A stretch of 12,557 bases of DNA from an uncultured Campylobacter sp. (GTDB lineage Bacteria; Campylobacterota; Campylobacteria; Campylobacterales; Campylobacteraceae): assembly GCA_900772495.1 (NCBI GenBank), contig CAAHEJ010000040.1, positions 1 through 12,557 on the forward strand, in the 5' to 3' direction. A model generated the notes under the pieces. It was given only the letters and a program-made list of their open reading frames with translations, had not been told where the DNA came from and made no database searches. This document shows, piece by piece, positions 1 to 6,300 of this stretch. Position 1 is the stretch's first letter. Each line of letters opens with the position of its first letter. The position numbers and the translations under genes are program-made.

Positions 1-1050
1 CGCGCCGCCGCCTATGCCAATATTATAAATACCAGAATATATCGACATAGCAATAGCCGTAGCCTGTGGCACAGCATTGATAACTTGGGATTGAAAACTT
101 ACATTAAAGCTTGTAATCGCTAGCCCCCAAAACGCGCACAACAAAACAAAGCTTGGCAAAGAAAACGCGCAAATTTGGAAAGCAAACAAACTTGCTACCA
201 CTCCAAAGAGCGCAAAATTCACAAAAGCTAAGTGATGATTGTCGTAAAACTTTGAGAACAAAACACTTGCACCAACTCCACTTAACCCAAACAGCACTAA
301 AATGTAAGTTATCGTGCTAGGGCTGAATGAATTTTGCGCTAAAAACGGCTCTATGTAGCTGTATGTGGTAAATTGTCCCGTTATAAAAAGGGCTGTGAGA
401 AAACAAATCTTGCGAAAGGGCTTGTTTTTAAGTAATTGCGGCAAGGTTTTTAGCCCTATGGCTTGTGAATTTGGCATTTTTGGGAAAACGCGCCAAAACA
501 AAACACCGATGAGAAAGGCAAGCGCACCTATACACGCAAAGGTGGTGCGCCAATCCAAGTAAAGCCCGATGACACGCCCTAGCGGCAAGCCCGCTATCAT
601 CGCTAACGAACTGCCTGTGATAACTATGCTTAAAGCGATAGAGCGTTTGCCACGCGGAGCTGCACGCACTGCCATAGGCGTTACGATACTCCAAAAAAGC
701 GCGTGAGCCAACGCAACGCCGATACGAGAAGCCATCAATGTGATAAAACTCTGTGAAAATGCCGATAAAATGTGGCTTATAACAAAAAGCGTGATGACAC
801 TAAGCATCAATTTTTTCAGCTCTGTTTGCGAGAAAAAGAGCATTAAAGGCAAGCTCGCAAGGGCGACAACCCACGCATATATCGTTATAATCATACCCGT
901 AGCCGCCTCGCTCATCTCAAAATCCGCTGAAATAGAGCTTAAAAGCCCTATGGGTATAAATTCGCTAGTGTTGAAAATGAAAGTCCCGCAAGCCAAACTC
1001 ATCACAGGTAGCCACGATAAAAAGCTTACATAAAGGCGTTTTAGGCGCAT
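1..1050 (-). CDS. sotB: SotB-type MFS sugar/drug efflux transporter, 3' end cut by window edge
   Basis: Reading the minus strand from the ATG at 1050 gives 350 codons with no stop to the window edge, so only the C-terminus is missing (E. coli SotB has about 396 residues). The product is an inner-membrane proton-driven exporter of the DHA1/SotB-YdeA branch of the major facilitator superfamily, whose E. coli member exports sugars and IPTG. It matches that family along its length: FIFNTSEFIPIGLL near residues 24-37, IYAWVVALASLPLML near 57-71, RIGVALAHALFWSI near 109-122, GLPLGRVIG near 154-162, YSYIEPF near 230-236 and YSGIYNIGIG near 338-347. About ten membrane segments can be seen. The start is supported by AAGGA six bases upstream. 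It is divergent from ispG. Family assignment is firm; the true substrate is unknown. Confidence 0.87.
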   Translation of the reverse strand, partial: MRLKRLYVSFLSWLPVMSLACGTFIFNTSEFIPIGLLSSISADFEMSEAATGMIITIYAWVVALASLPLMLFFSQTELKKLMLSVITLFVISHILSAFSQSFITLMASRIGVALAHALFWSIVTPMAVRAAPRGKRSIALSIVITGSSLAMIAGLPLGRVIGLYLDWRTTFACIGALAFLIGVLFWRVFPKMPNSQAIGLKTLPQLLKNKPFRKICFLTALFITGQFTTYSYIEPFLAQNSFSPSTITYILVLFGLSGVGASVLFSKFYDNHHLAFVNFALFGVVASLFAFQICAFSLPSFVLLCAFWGLAITSFNVSFQSQVINAVPQATAIAMSIYSGIYNIGIGGGA

Positions 1051-1082
1051 TTTTGTCCTTGAAAGTTAAATTTTAAGCGTGT

Positions 1083-1098
1083 ATTGTAGTGTATTATG
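1083..1098 (-). promoter_or_regulatory. Candidate -10 elements for sotB
   Basis: On the minus strand, CATAAT (1098-1093) and TACAAT (1088-1083) lie 33-48 bases upstream of the sotB ATG, and both resemble sigma-70 -10 boxes. Which one is used cannot be decided by eye. The 192-bp gap to ispG must hold both divergent promoters. Confidence 0.35.
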
Positions 1099-1211
1099 CT
1101 AAATTTTTACTGAATTTCAAGCAAAGAAAGATGGAAAATTTATAAAAATTTATTTTTCATTTCATTCACAATCCATTTTTTAAAGCTAGTGCAAAATTCA
1201 CAAACTTTTGC

Positions 1212-1217
1212 TAAAAT
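1212..1217 (+). promoter_or_regulatory. Candidate -10 box for ispG
   Basis: TTTTGC followed by TAAAAT has the extended -10 form usual in Campylobacterales. Transcription would start near 1224, leaving a leader of about 19 nt before the ATG at 1243. The GTG at 1189 would lie upstream of this transcript start, which argues against it as the start codon. Confidence 0.45.
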
Positions 1218-1242
1218 TACACAAAAAATTCAAAGAAAAAAG

Positions 1243-2310
1243 ATGAATGTCAAAAGAGTAAAAACAAAGCAAATCAAAGTCGGCAAAGTGCTTGTGGGCG
1301 GCGGTGCGCCTATATCGGTGCAATCAATGCTTTTTGCAAAAACCCGCGACATAAAAGGCTGCTTGGAGCAAATCAACCGCCTTTACTTTGCGGGTGCTGA
1401 TATAGTGCGGCTTGCTTGCCTTGATATGGCTGATGCAAGGGCTTTAAAGGAAATCAAGGCACAAAGCCCCTTGCCTTTGGTCGTGGATATACATTTTAAT
1501 CACAAATTAGCCATATTTTGTGCTGAATTTATAGACGCTGTTCGCATAAATCCCGGCAATATCGGCGGCAAAGACAATGTCAAAGAAGTGGTGCAAGCGT
1601 GCAAGGCGCGCAAAATCCCCATTCGCATAGGCGTAAATCACGGCTCTATCGAAAAGGAATTTGCCGATAAATATGGCTATGGCGTGGAAGCTATGCTGCA
1701 AAGTGCGCTTTATAATATAAAACTGCTTGAAGATTTTGATTTTACGGATATTAAAATTTCGATGAAATGCTCAAACGCCCAAGATACCATAGAAGCATAC
1801 GAAAGACTACGCCCACTTTGCGAGTATCCCTTTCATTTAGGCGTTACAGAGGCTGGCACGCGCTTTCACAGCACCATAAAAAGCTCTATCGCGCTTGGAA
1901 ATTTACTCTTAAAGGGCATAGGCGACACGGTGCGAGTGTCGATGACGGGCGAGCTTGAAGAGGAAATTCGCGTGGCAAAGGCGATTTTGCAAGATAGTGG
2001 CGTGCAAAAAAGTGGCGTAAATATCATCTCTTGCCCTACTTGTGGGCGAATTCAAAGCGATTTGGTAAAGGCGATAAAAATAGTAGAGGAAAAGGTAGCG
2101 CACATAAAAGCGCCCTTAAACATAAGCGTAATGGGCTGTGTGGTCAATGCGCTGGGCGAGGCAAAGGGCGCTGATGTCGCCATAGCCTTTGGCAAAAATC
2201 AAGGGCTGGTGATTCGCCACGGCGAAGTGGTAGCAAAGCTCAAAGAAAGCGAGCTTGTCGAACGCTTTTTGCAAGAGGTTGAGGACGAGGCAAAGAGCAA
2301 AGAGGCGTGA
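1243..2310 (+). CDS. ispG: 4-hydroxy-3-methylbut-2-enyl diphosphate synthase (IspG/GcpE)
   Basis: This cytosolic iron-sulfur enzyme of the MEP isoprenoid pathway reductively converts 2-C-methyl-D-erythritol 2,4-cyclodiphosphate to HMBPP. The 355-residue product has an N-terminal TIM-barrel (PISVQSM near 21, VRINPGNIG, RIGVNHGS, LGVTEAGT) and a C-terminal ferredoxin-like domain. The 4Fe-4S ligands are C264 and C267 in SCPTCGR and C299 in VMGCVVN, with E306 as the usual fourth ligand; spacing matches E. coli IspG (C270, C273, C305, E312). The frame is open back to a GTG at 1189, but the ATG at 1243 is chosen because family similarity begins there, an A/G-rich ribosome site (AAAGAAAAAAG) precedes it, and a -10 box lies between the two candidates. 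It appears to be transcribed alone, with a hairpin after the stop. Confidence 0.96.
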   Translation: MNVKRVKTKQIKVGKVLVGGGAPISVQSMLFAKTRDIKGCLEQINRLYFAGADIVRLACLDMADARALKEIKAQSPLPLVVDIHFNHKLAIFCAEFIDAVRINPGNIGGKDNVKEVVQACKARKIPIRIGVNHGSIEKEFADKYGYGVEAMLQSALYNIKLLEDFDFTDIKISMKCSNAQDTIEAYERLRPLCEYPFHLGVTEAGTRFHSTIKSSIALGNLLLKGIGDTVRVSMTGELEEEIRVAKAILQDSGVQKSGVNIISCPTCGRIQSDLVKAIKIVEEKVAHIKAPLNISVMGCVVNALGEAKGADVAIAFGKNQGLVIRHGEVVAKLKESELVERFLQEVEDEAKSKEA

Positions 2311-2317
2311 AGTGGGG

Positions 2318-2347
2318 CTTAAATTTAGCTTTGGGGCTGAATTTAAG
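2318..2347 (+). terminator. Hairpin after ispG, possible terminator
   Basis: CTTAAATTTAGC (2318-2329) pairs with GCTGAATTTAAG (2336-2347) over 12 bp with one G-T wobble and a 6-base loop, starting 8 bases after the ispG stop codon. The stem is AT-rich and the following bases are only loosely T-rich, so termination efficiency is uncertain. Confidence 0.5.
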
Positions 2348-2402
2348 TGTGTTTGTGAAGTTTTCACCATTATGAGTAAAACGCCAAAATGTTTCCTATA
2401 TC

Positions 2403-2442
2403 ATCATTGCGAGCTTAGTAAAAGCCAATCGTAGTAATCCGT
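2403..2442 (+). repeat. Degenerate ATTGCGAG...AATCC intergenic repeat
   Basis: The stretch runs TCATTGCGAGC, a short AT-rich spacer, then GCCAATCGTAGTAATCC. This has the layout of the dispersed TCATTGCGAG...GCAATCC intergenic repeats seen in several bacterial genomes. A related element lies on the other strand near 4216-4245; both contain ATTGCGAGC followed 7-8 bases later by GCCA. Confidence 0.45.
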
Positions 2443-2672
2443 TAATATAAAGTCAATGCTAAATTTTGGGTTGGCAGGCGTTTAGTTTGCTACACAAAGC
2501 TTTCATTTTATTCACAAAGACAAAGAAAATACCAAAAATTCAACGCTTTAAACACATTAACTATACAAAAGCATACAAGCAAAACTTACCGCTAATGTCT
2601 TAAATTTAGGCGCAAATTTTGAAAATTTTTGAAAAAATTTAAATTTTTTAATTTATTTCTTTATAAATTCGC

Positions 2673-2921
2673 TCACAACTTGCCTTGTCGATGAGCTAAA
2701 TTTGCCCTTGCCTTGTGCAAGCCCAAGATGACAGAGCTTTGCACGCAATAAATGCGCGCTTTGTTTGGGGGTGGATTTTGCAAAATGCCATTTTTATCGC
2801 TACTTTCAAAGGCAAATTCATCACTTTGCTCACTCGTGTAAAAAAGATGATTTGGCATTAAAAGTTCGGCACAAAGTGCGCTTTGAGCAAATGCCATCAT
2901 CACAAAAATCACAATTTTCAT
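2673..2921 (-). CDS. Small putative secreted protein of unknown function
   Basis: I do not recognise a family. Starting at the ATG at 2921, preceded by an AAAGAAAGAG ribosome site, the product has 82 residues. It opens with a plausible signal peptide (MKIVIFVMMAFAQSALCA, likely cut after A18), so the mature part of about 64 residues would be periplasmic. The mature region is polar and carries one PPP and one Cys (C59). From about residue 62 to the end, the coding DNA overlaps a repeat-like segment (2719-2734) related to 4162-4175, so the C-terminus may be repeat DNA read in frame and the gene a truncated remnant. An upstream TTG/GTG-type extension to 2969 would spoil the signal peptide. It is divergent from yedE with 138 bp between. 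Confidence 0.45.
   Translation of the reverse strand: MKIVIFVMMAFAQSALCAELLMPNHLFYTSEQSDEFAFESSDKNGILQNPPPNKARIYCVQSSVILGLHKARANLAHRQGKL
2719..2734 (-). repeat. CTGTCATCTTGGGCTT segment shared with the repeat after yedE
   Basis: Minus strand CTGTCATCTTGGGCTT matches CTGTCATCTGGGCT at 4162-4175 (plus) apart from one missing base. It lies inside the 3' part of the small secreted-protein gene. The similarity is short, so chance is possible. Confidence 0.35.
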
Positions 2922-3007
2922 TTTGACTCTTTCTTTAAATTCTTTGCTTTTTTGACTGAAAATTAACAAATTTTAACATTTTAAGTTTAAATTTAGCAAA
3001 TTTCGGC

Positions 3008-3013
3008 TATACT
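3008..3013 (+). promoter_or_regulatory. Candidate -10 box for yedE
   Basis: TATACT preceded by TTTCGGC. Transcription would begin near 3020, giving a leader of about 40 nt that contains the short dyad at 3024-3038. Confidence 0.45.
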
Positions 3014-3023
3014 TTTTGGCGAA

Positions 3024-3038
3024 AAATCAGGTTGATTT
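3024..3038 (+). promoter_or_regulatory. Short dyad in the yedE leader
   Basis: AAATCA-GGT-TGATTT is a perfect 6-bp inverted repeat with a 3-base spacer, just downstream of the predicted transcription start. It could be an operator half-site pair. The length is within what chance can give in AT-rich DNA. Confidence 0.25.
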
Positions 3039-3059
3039 ACACTAAACAAAGGACTTTCA

Positions 3060-4118
3060 ATGACTACACGATATTTTATCATTTCAGGTGCCGTGCTGGG
3101 CGTAGTCGCGGCTTTTTTGGCGTATGCGGGCAACCCCGCTAATATGGGCATTTGCGCCGCTTGCTTTTTGCGTGATACGAGCGGAGCGTTGGGCTTTCAC
3201 AGCGTCCAAACACTGCAATACCTGCGCCCAGAACTCATCGGGCTTGTGCTAGGTGGCTTTTTAGCGAGCCTTTTTTGGACGAAAGAATTCGCCCCAAAGA
3301 ACTCCACAGCGACATTTTCGAGCTTTTTCTTGGGCGTTTTTGCGATGATAGGCGCGCTGGTGTTTTTGGGCTGCCCGTGGCGAGCGTTTTTAAGGCTTGG
3401 CGGTGGCGATATGACGGCGATTGCTGGCTTTTTAGGCTTGGCTGCTGGCGTTGGCATAGGGCTTTTCTTTAAAAAGAATGGCTACAAAGTCGATGAAAGC
3501 GTGAGTGTCTCCAAAAATATAGGCTTTTTGCCCGTAATTTTCAGCGTTTTGTTGCTTTTAGCCCTTATTTTTGGACTTAAAATCGGCGAAAACGGCGCAC
3601 TTTTTAGCTCCGTCAAAGGACCAGCGGCACAGCACGCGACACTTGTCATCTCACTCATCGGTGGCTTGGTAGTTGGCGTGTTTATGCAAAAGAGCAAATT
3701 TTGCTCTGTTGGCGCTTTTGCCAGAGCTTACAAGGGCGATTTTTCTATGTTTTGGGGCGTAGTGGCTATCATAGCCTTTGCAAGCATCGCAAATTTAGCA
3801 CTCGGGCAATATAAATTTGGCTTTGAAGCCCAACCCATAGCGCACAACGACTTTGTGTGGAATTTCTTGGGTATGGTGCTTGCGGGGTTGTGCTTTTCGC
3901 TCAGCGAAGGCTGTCCGGGCAAGCATCTCGTGCAAATGGGCACAGGCAACTTGCACTCGGGCATTTTTGTCATCGGTATGATGGCAGGGGCAGGGTTTGC
4001 GCACAATTTCTTGCTCGCAAGCTCGCCAGCAGGCATAACGCCTTATGCGCCGTGGGCTGTGGGGCTGGGCTTTGTTTTTGCGGTGTATGTGGGCGTTTTA
4101 AATCGCGCAAAAGCCTAA
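3060..4118 (+). CDS. yedE: YedE/YeeE-family transporter, selenium-metabolism type (FdhT-like)
   Basis: This is a multi-pass inner-membrane protein of the YeeE/YedE family (352 residues), most like the subgroup linked to selenium metabolism and to formate dehydrogenase biogenesis (FdhT in Campylobacter). It is thought to import a selenium or sulfur compound. Two homologous halves can be seen: the first ends in GCPWR (104-108) and the second in GCPGK (284-288). Cysteines C32, C35, C105, C215, C278 and C285 lie in or near membrane segments, as expected of a thiol-relay transporter. About eight to ten hydrophobic segments are apparent. The start has AAAGGA six bases upstream. The usual partner YedF/FdhU (TusA-like sulfurtransferase) does not follow; a repeat and then an opposite-strand gene do. 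The role in selenium is from family knowledge, not seen here. Confidence 0.86.
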   Translation: MTTRYFIISGAVLGVVAAFLAYAGNPANMGICAACFLRDTSGALGFHSVQTLQYLRPELIGLVLGGFLASLFWTKEFAPKNSTATFSSFFLGVFAMIGALVFLGCPWRAFLRLGGGDMTAIAGFLGLAAGVGIGLFFKKNGYKVDESVSVSKNIGFLPVIFSVLLLLALIFGLKIGENGALFSSVKGPAAQHATLVISLIGGLVVGVFMQKSKFCSVGAFARAYKGDFSMFWGVVAIIAFASIANLALGQYKFGFEAQPIAHNDFVWNFLGMVLAGLCFSLSEGCPGKHLVQMGTGNLHSGIFVIGMMAGAGFAHNFLLASSPAGITPYAPWAVGLGFVFAVYVGVLNRAKA

Positions 4119-4132
4119 ATTTAGCTTTTGCG
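4106..4132 (+). terminator. Hairpin spanning the yedE stop codon
   Basis: CGCAAAAGC (4106-4114) pairs perfectly with GCTTTTGCG (4124-4132) around a 9-base loop that contains the yedE TAA. TGCTACTTTTAC follows. The stem is good but the T-run is weak, so it may be a terminator or an mRNA 3'-end stabiliser. Confidence 0.45.
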
Positions 4133-4155
4133 TGCTACTTTTACACTAAATCGCC

Positions 4156-4245
4156 GCCACGCTGTCATCTGGGCTGATTTATCAGCGTGGCAATCCATAC
4201 AGCAAATTTAATTTCTATGGCTTGCCACGCTCGCAATAACGAGTT
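4156..4245. repeat. Palindromic intergenic repeat with two competing hairpins
   Basis: GCCACGCTG (4156-4164) pairs perfectly with CAGCGTGGC (4183-4191). The overlapping arm GCGTGGCAATCCATA (4185-4199) pairs with TATGGCTTGCCACGC (4216-4230) over 15 positions with one mismatch. The two hairpins share the central arm and exclude each other. The right flank on the minus strand reads GTTATTGCGAGCGTGGCA, relating it to the degenerate repeat at 2403-2442. Form and location suggest a dispersed, non-coding palindromic repeat. Confidence 0.6.
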
Positions 4246-4259
4246 AAGATAAGTTGTCA

Positions 4260-4385
4260 AATTTGTGCGCTTGTATTATGATAAAATTTTAAAGTTTTGT
4301 TTGAATTTTTGTATGGTAGATTAAAATTTCATCGATGAGCAAACAAACATTAACAAGGCTTTAAGCTCGTTTCGTAAAGGCAAAT
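4260..4385. other. Gene-free remainder between the repeat and the ABC exporter
   Basis: No convincing ORF or RNA is visible. A perfect 10-bp palindrome TCATCGATGA lies at 4329-4338 and a TATGAT-like box near 4277. No clear terminator for the ABC gene was found. Confidence 0.4.
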
Positions 4386-6029
4386 TTAAAATCTCTCCAC
4401 TAAATTTTTGGCTAAATCTTTCATACTCTCGCCGTTTTGAGCTTTTAGCTCTTGTATCACGCCATTTTGTGCGAGTAAAATCCTGTCCGCCATATCAAAA
4501 TACTTCTCATCGTGGCTTATGGCAAGGATTGTTTTGCCTTGTTTTTTAAGCAAGGGCAAAAGTTTGGTGTAAAAAAATCGCCGAAAAATCGGGTCTTGGT
4601 CGGCGGCAAACTCGTCCAAAACTAAAATATCCCGCTCTTCAAGCAAGGCTATCAGCATAGCAAGCCGTTTTCTCTGCCCTGTGGAAAGTTTTGTCGTGGT
4701 AATTTGTCCGTTTATGACTTGTGTTTTTTGTGAAAGCTCTAAAATTTCGAGCCAGCTTGTGATTTTAGCTTCGCTAGCTAAGCTCTCATCGCAAATAGCT
4801 TGCGTGAAAAGATGAAAATCGCTGAAAATTGCGGTGATTAAAGAGCGATACCGCGCTTTGCCCAGCTCATTTATGGGCGTTTCGTCCAAATAAATCGCCC
4901 CGCTACTTGGGGCGATGAGAGCGCACAAGAGTAAGGAAAATGTGGATTTGCCGCTGCCGTTTTTGCCGATGAGAAAGACAAGCTCGCCCTTGTGGATTTC
5001 AAGATTTGTTGGTGCGAGCGAAAACTTGCTGTCATAGCAAAAGCTGACTTCATCAAAGCGCACAGAGTGCCAAATTTTAGGCGCTTTGACAAGCTCAAAT
5101 TCGCCCTTATGTTCGCTGAGTGCTAAATTTTCGATTTTATCCAAAGAAACCTTTGCCATTAAAAGTGTGGGAATCGTGTCTATGACGCCCATCAGCGGTG
5201 TGCGTAAAAAGAGTATGGCGATGGCGATAGTTGTGGCACTTTCTAAACTCGCCCAGCCAAAGCGCAAGGAAAGGTAGAATTCAAAGCCAACAAGGGCTAA
5301 AAAGCCTACATTTGTGAAGTTGCTTGATAGGCTTTGAAAAAGAGCGCCCATCACATTTGTGTCGCGTTTGCCCTTTGCGTGTTTTTCAAATTCATTTTCA
5401 TAATAAAGCTTAGCCCTATAAGCATTTAAAGCTAGCTCTTTGCGCCCGTCAATGATATTTTCATAGTCTTTTTGCAAGGCATCATCTATCTCGCGCGACT
5501 TTCTAAAATACTGATAATCTTTCATCAAAAAGCGATAATCCACAAGAAACAAAAGCGCGATGAAAACCGAGCAAAAAAGGAAAATTTTAGGCGATAAAAG
5601 ATAAAGATAAAATGAGCTTGCGATGATGAGAATTAGGGACTGGATAAAGTCTGGAAAGCGCAAAAGCCCGAAAGATATGATGCGCACATCGTTGTTAAGG
5701 CTTGCAAGTAGCTTTGCTTTGGTGATTTGCTCTATTTGCAAAAAGGGCGTGTCAAGGATTTGTTTGACGAGCCTTTTTTGCATTTTGAAAATGAAATTTT
5801 GCCCAAAACGCGCCAGCGAAATCTCCACAAAAAGCGAGCAAGCAAAAAAGGTAAGCAAAAGGACGGCAAAATAAGCTATGTAAATGCCCTTTTCATCGCC
5901 ACTTTTCAGTAAATACTCGTTGATAAAAGCCAAAGTGCCAACGCCGAGCAAACTCGTAGCCACGCTTAAAAGCAAAAACGCCAAAACCTTGAATTTGTGA
6001 GCGATGACAAGCTGAATGATGAATTTCAT
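4386..6029 (-). CDS. ABC exporter, cyclic-peptide/siderophore type (YojI/PvdE/SyrD family)
   Basis: This 547-residue half-transporter has an N-terminal membrane domain (six hydrophobic segments, about residues 1-300) fused to an ATPase domain (about 315-547); it should act as a homodimer in the inner membrane. Visible ATPase motifs are Walker A GKNGSGKST (355-363), signature LSTGQ (448-452), Walker B ILVLDE (468-473) and H-loop H506. The run LSTGQRKRLAMLIALLEERD, the FAADQDP that follows Walker B, and AISHDEKYF are typical of the cyclic peptide transporter family that includes YojI (microcin J25 export) and PvdE (pyoverdine). A Q-loop glutamine is not evident: IFSDFHLF occupies that place, as is common in this family. 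The start has AGGAAAG upstream. It stands alone, with no biosynthetic or precursor gene nearby, so the substrate is unknown. Confidence 0.85.
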   Translation of the reverse strand: MKFIIQLVIAHKFKVLAFLLLSVATSLLGVGTLAFINEYLLKSGDEKGIYIAYFAVLLLTFFACSLFVEISLARFGQNFIFKMQKRLVKQILDTPFLQIEQITKAKLLASLNNDVRIISFGLLRFPDFIQSLILIIASSFYLYLLSPKIFLFCSVFIALLFLVDYRFLMKDYQYFRKSREIDDALQKDYENIIDGRKELALNAYRAKLYYENEFEKHAKGKRDTNVMGALFQSLSSNFTNVGFLALVGFEFYLSLRFGWASLESATTIAIAILFLRTPLMGVIDTIPTLLMAKVSLDKIENLALSEHKGEFELVKAPKIWHSVRFDEVSFCYDSKFSLAPTNLEIHKGELVFLIGKNGSGKSTFSLLLCALIAPSSGAIYLDETPINELGKARYRSLITAIFSDFHLFTQAICDESLASEAKITSWLEILELSQKTQVINGQITTTKLSTGQRKRLAMLIALLEERDILVLDEFAADQDPIFRRFFYTKLLPLLKKQGKTILAISHDEKYFDMADRILLAQNGVIQELKAQNGESMKDLAKNLVERF

Positions 6030-6069
6030 CGTGCTTTCCTATTATGATAAATGCGTGCGTGTGGCAAGG

Positions 6070-6075
6070 ATTATA
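6070..6075 (-). promoter_or_regulatory. -10 box for the ABC exporter
   Basis: On the minus strand TTTTTG is followed by a consensus TATAAT (6075-6070). Transcription would begin near 6063, giving a leader of about 34 nt to the ATG at 6029. Confidence 0.55.
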
Positions 6076-6082
6076 CAAAAAT

Positions 6083-6101
6083 TCAGCTTAATTGAAGCTG
6101 A
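6083..6101 (-). promoter_or_regulatory. Palindrome over the -35 region of the ABC exporter promoter, candidate operator
   Basis: TCAGCTT (6083-6089) and AAGCTGA (6095-6101) form a perfect 7-bp inverted repeat with a 5-base spacer. Given the -10 at 6070-6075, the -35 region should fall near 6093-6098, inside the palindrome. A repressor bound here would block the promoter. No regulator gene is adjacent. Confidence 0.4.
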
Positions 6102-6123
6102 TTAGAGATTTTTAAATTTTGCG

Positions 6124-6180
6124 AATTTTTTATATCAACGAGCAAAAAGGCTCATTAAAACAAGTGCGATATAAAAAATT
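6124..6180. repeat. Nested inverted repeat between the divergent ABC and flagellar genes
   Basis: AATTTTTTATATC (6124-6136) is repeated in perfect inverse as GATATAAAAAATT (6168-6180), 13 bp each, around a 31-base centre. Inside, GAGC (6140-6143) and GCTC (6150-6153) form a small second stem. It could be a bidirectional terminator-like hairpin insulating two promoters, or a protein site. No coding is seen in it. Confidence 0.45.
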
Positions 6181-6267
6181 TAAATTTTAATTTTCTTTTT
6201 TACTCAAATTTTTGCTTAAATTTTAAATTTACGTTTTCGTTTAACTTTTTTTTTATTTTGAATTTAC

Positions 6268-6273
6268 TATAAT
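6268..6273 (+). promoter_or_regulatory. -10 box for the cheX-fliN-fliO operon
   Basis: A consensus TATAAT sits 28 bases before the ATG at 6301, with GGGAG (6290-6294) as ribosome site six bases before the ATG. It looks like a vegetative promoter; I see no sigma-28 or sigma-54 consensus here. Confidence 0.5.
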
Positions 6274-6300
6274 ACTAAAAAAGTTTTTTGGGAGAATGAA

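Larger units (their letters stand above)
2311..2672. other. 362-bp gene-free stretch between ispG and the small minus-strand gene
   Basis: No ORF here has family resemblance or a convincing ribosome site. It holds the ispG hairpin (2318-2347), a degenerate ATTGCGAG-type repeat (2403-2442) and, next to the small gene, an 18-bp perfect AT palindrome formed by AAAAAATTT and AAATTTTTT (2632-2649). The rest is AT-rich with no structure I can name. Confidence 0.6.

Noticed and set aside
365..1033. Open frames on both strands inside the sotB region
   Set aside because: They are shadows of the 350-codon sotB frame on the minus strand, which matches its family throughout.
2632..2649. 18-bp AT palindrome as terminator of the small minus-strand gene
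   Set aside because: The stem is purely A-T with no loop; such tracts are common in this AT-rich intergenic DNA.
3060..4118. Selenocysteine-encoding TGA or SECIS near the YedE gene
   Set aside because: No in-frame TGA in the genes of this window needs to be read through, and no convincing SECIS hairpin was seen.
6044..6091. 15-codon plus-strand ORF between the ABC exporter and cheX, considered as a precursor peptide
   Set aside because: No ribosome site, and it overlaps the exporter promoter region on the other strand.
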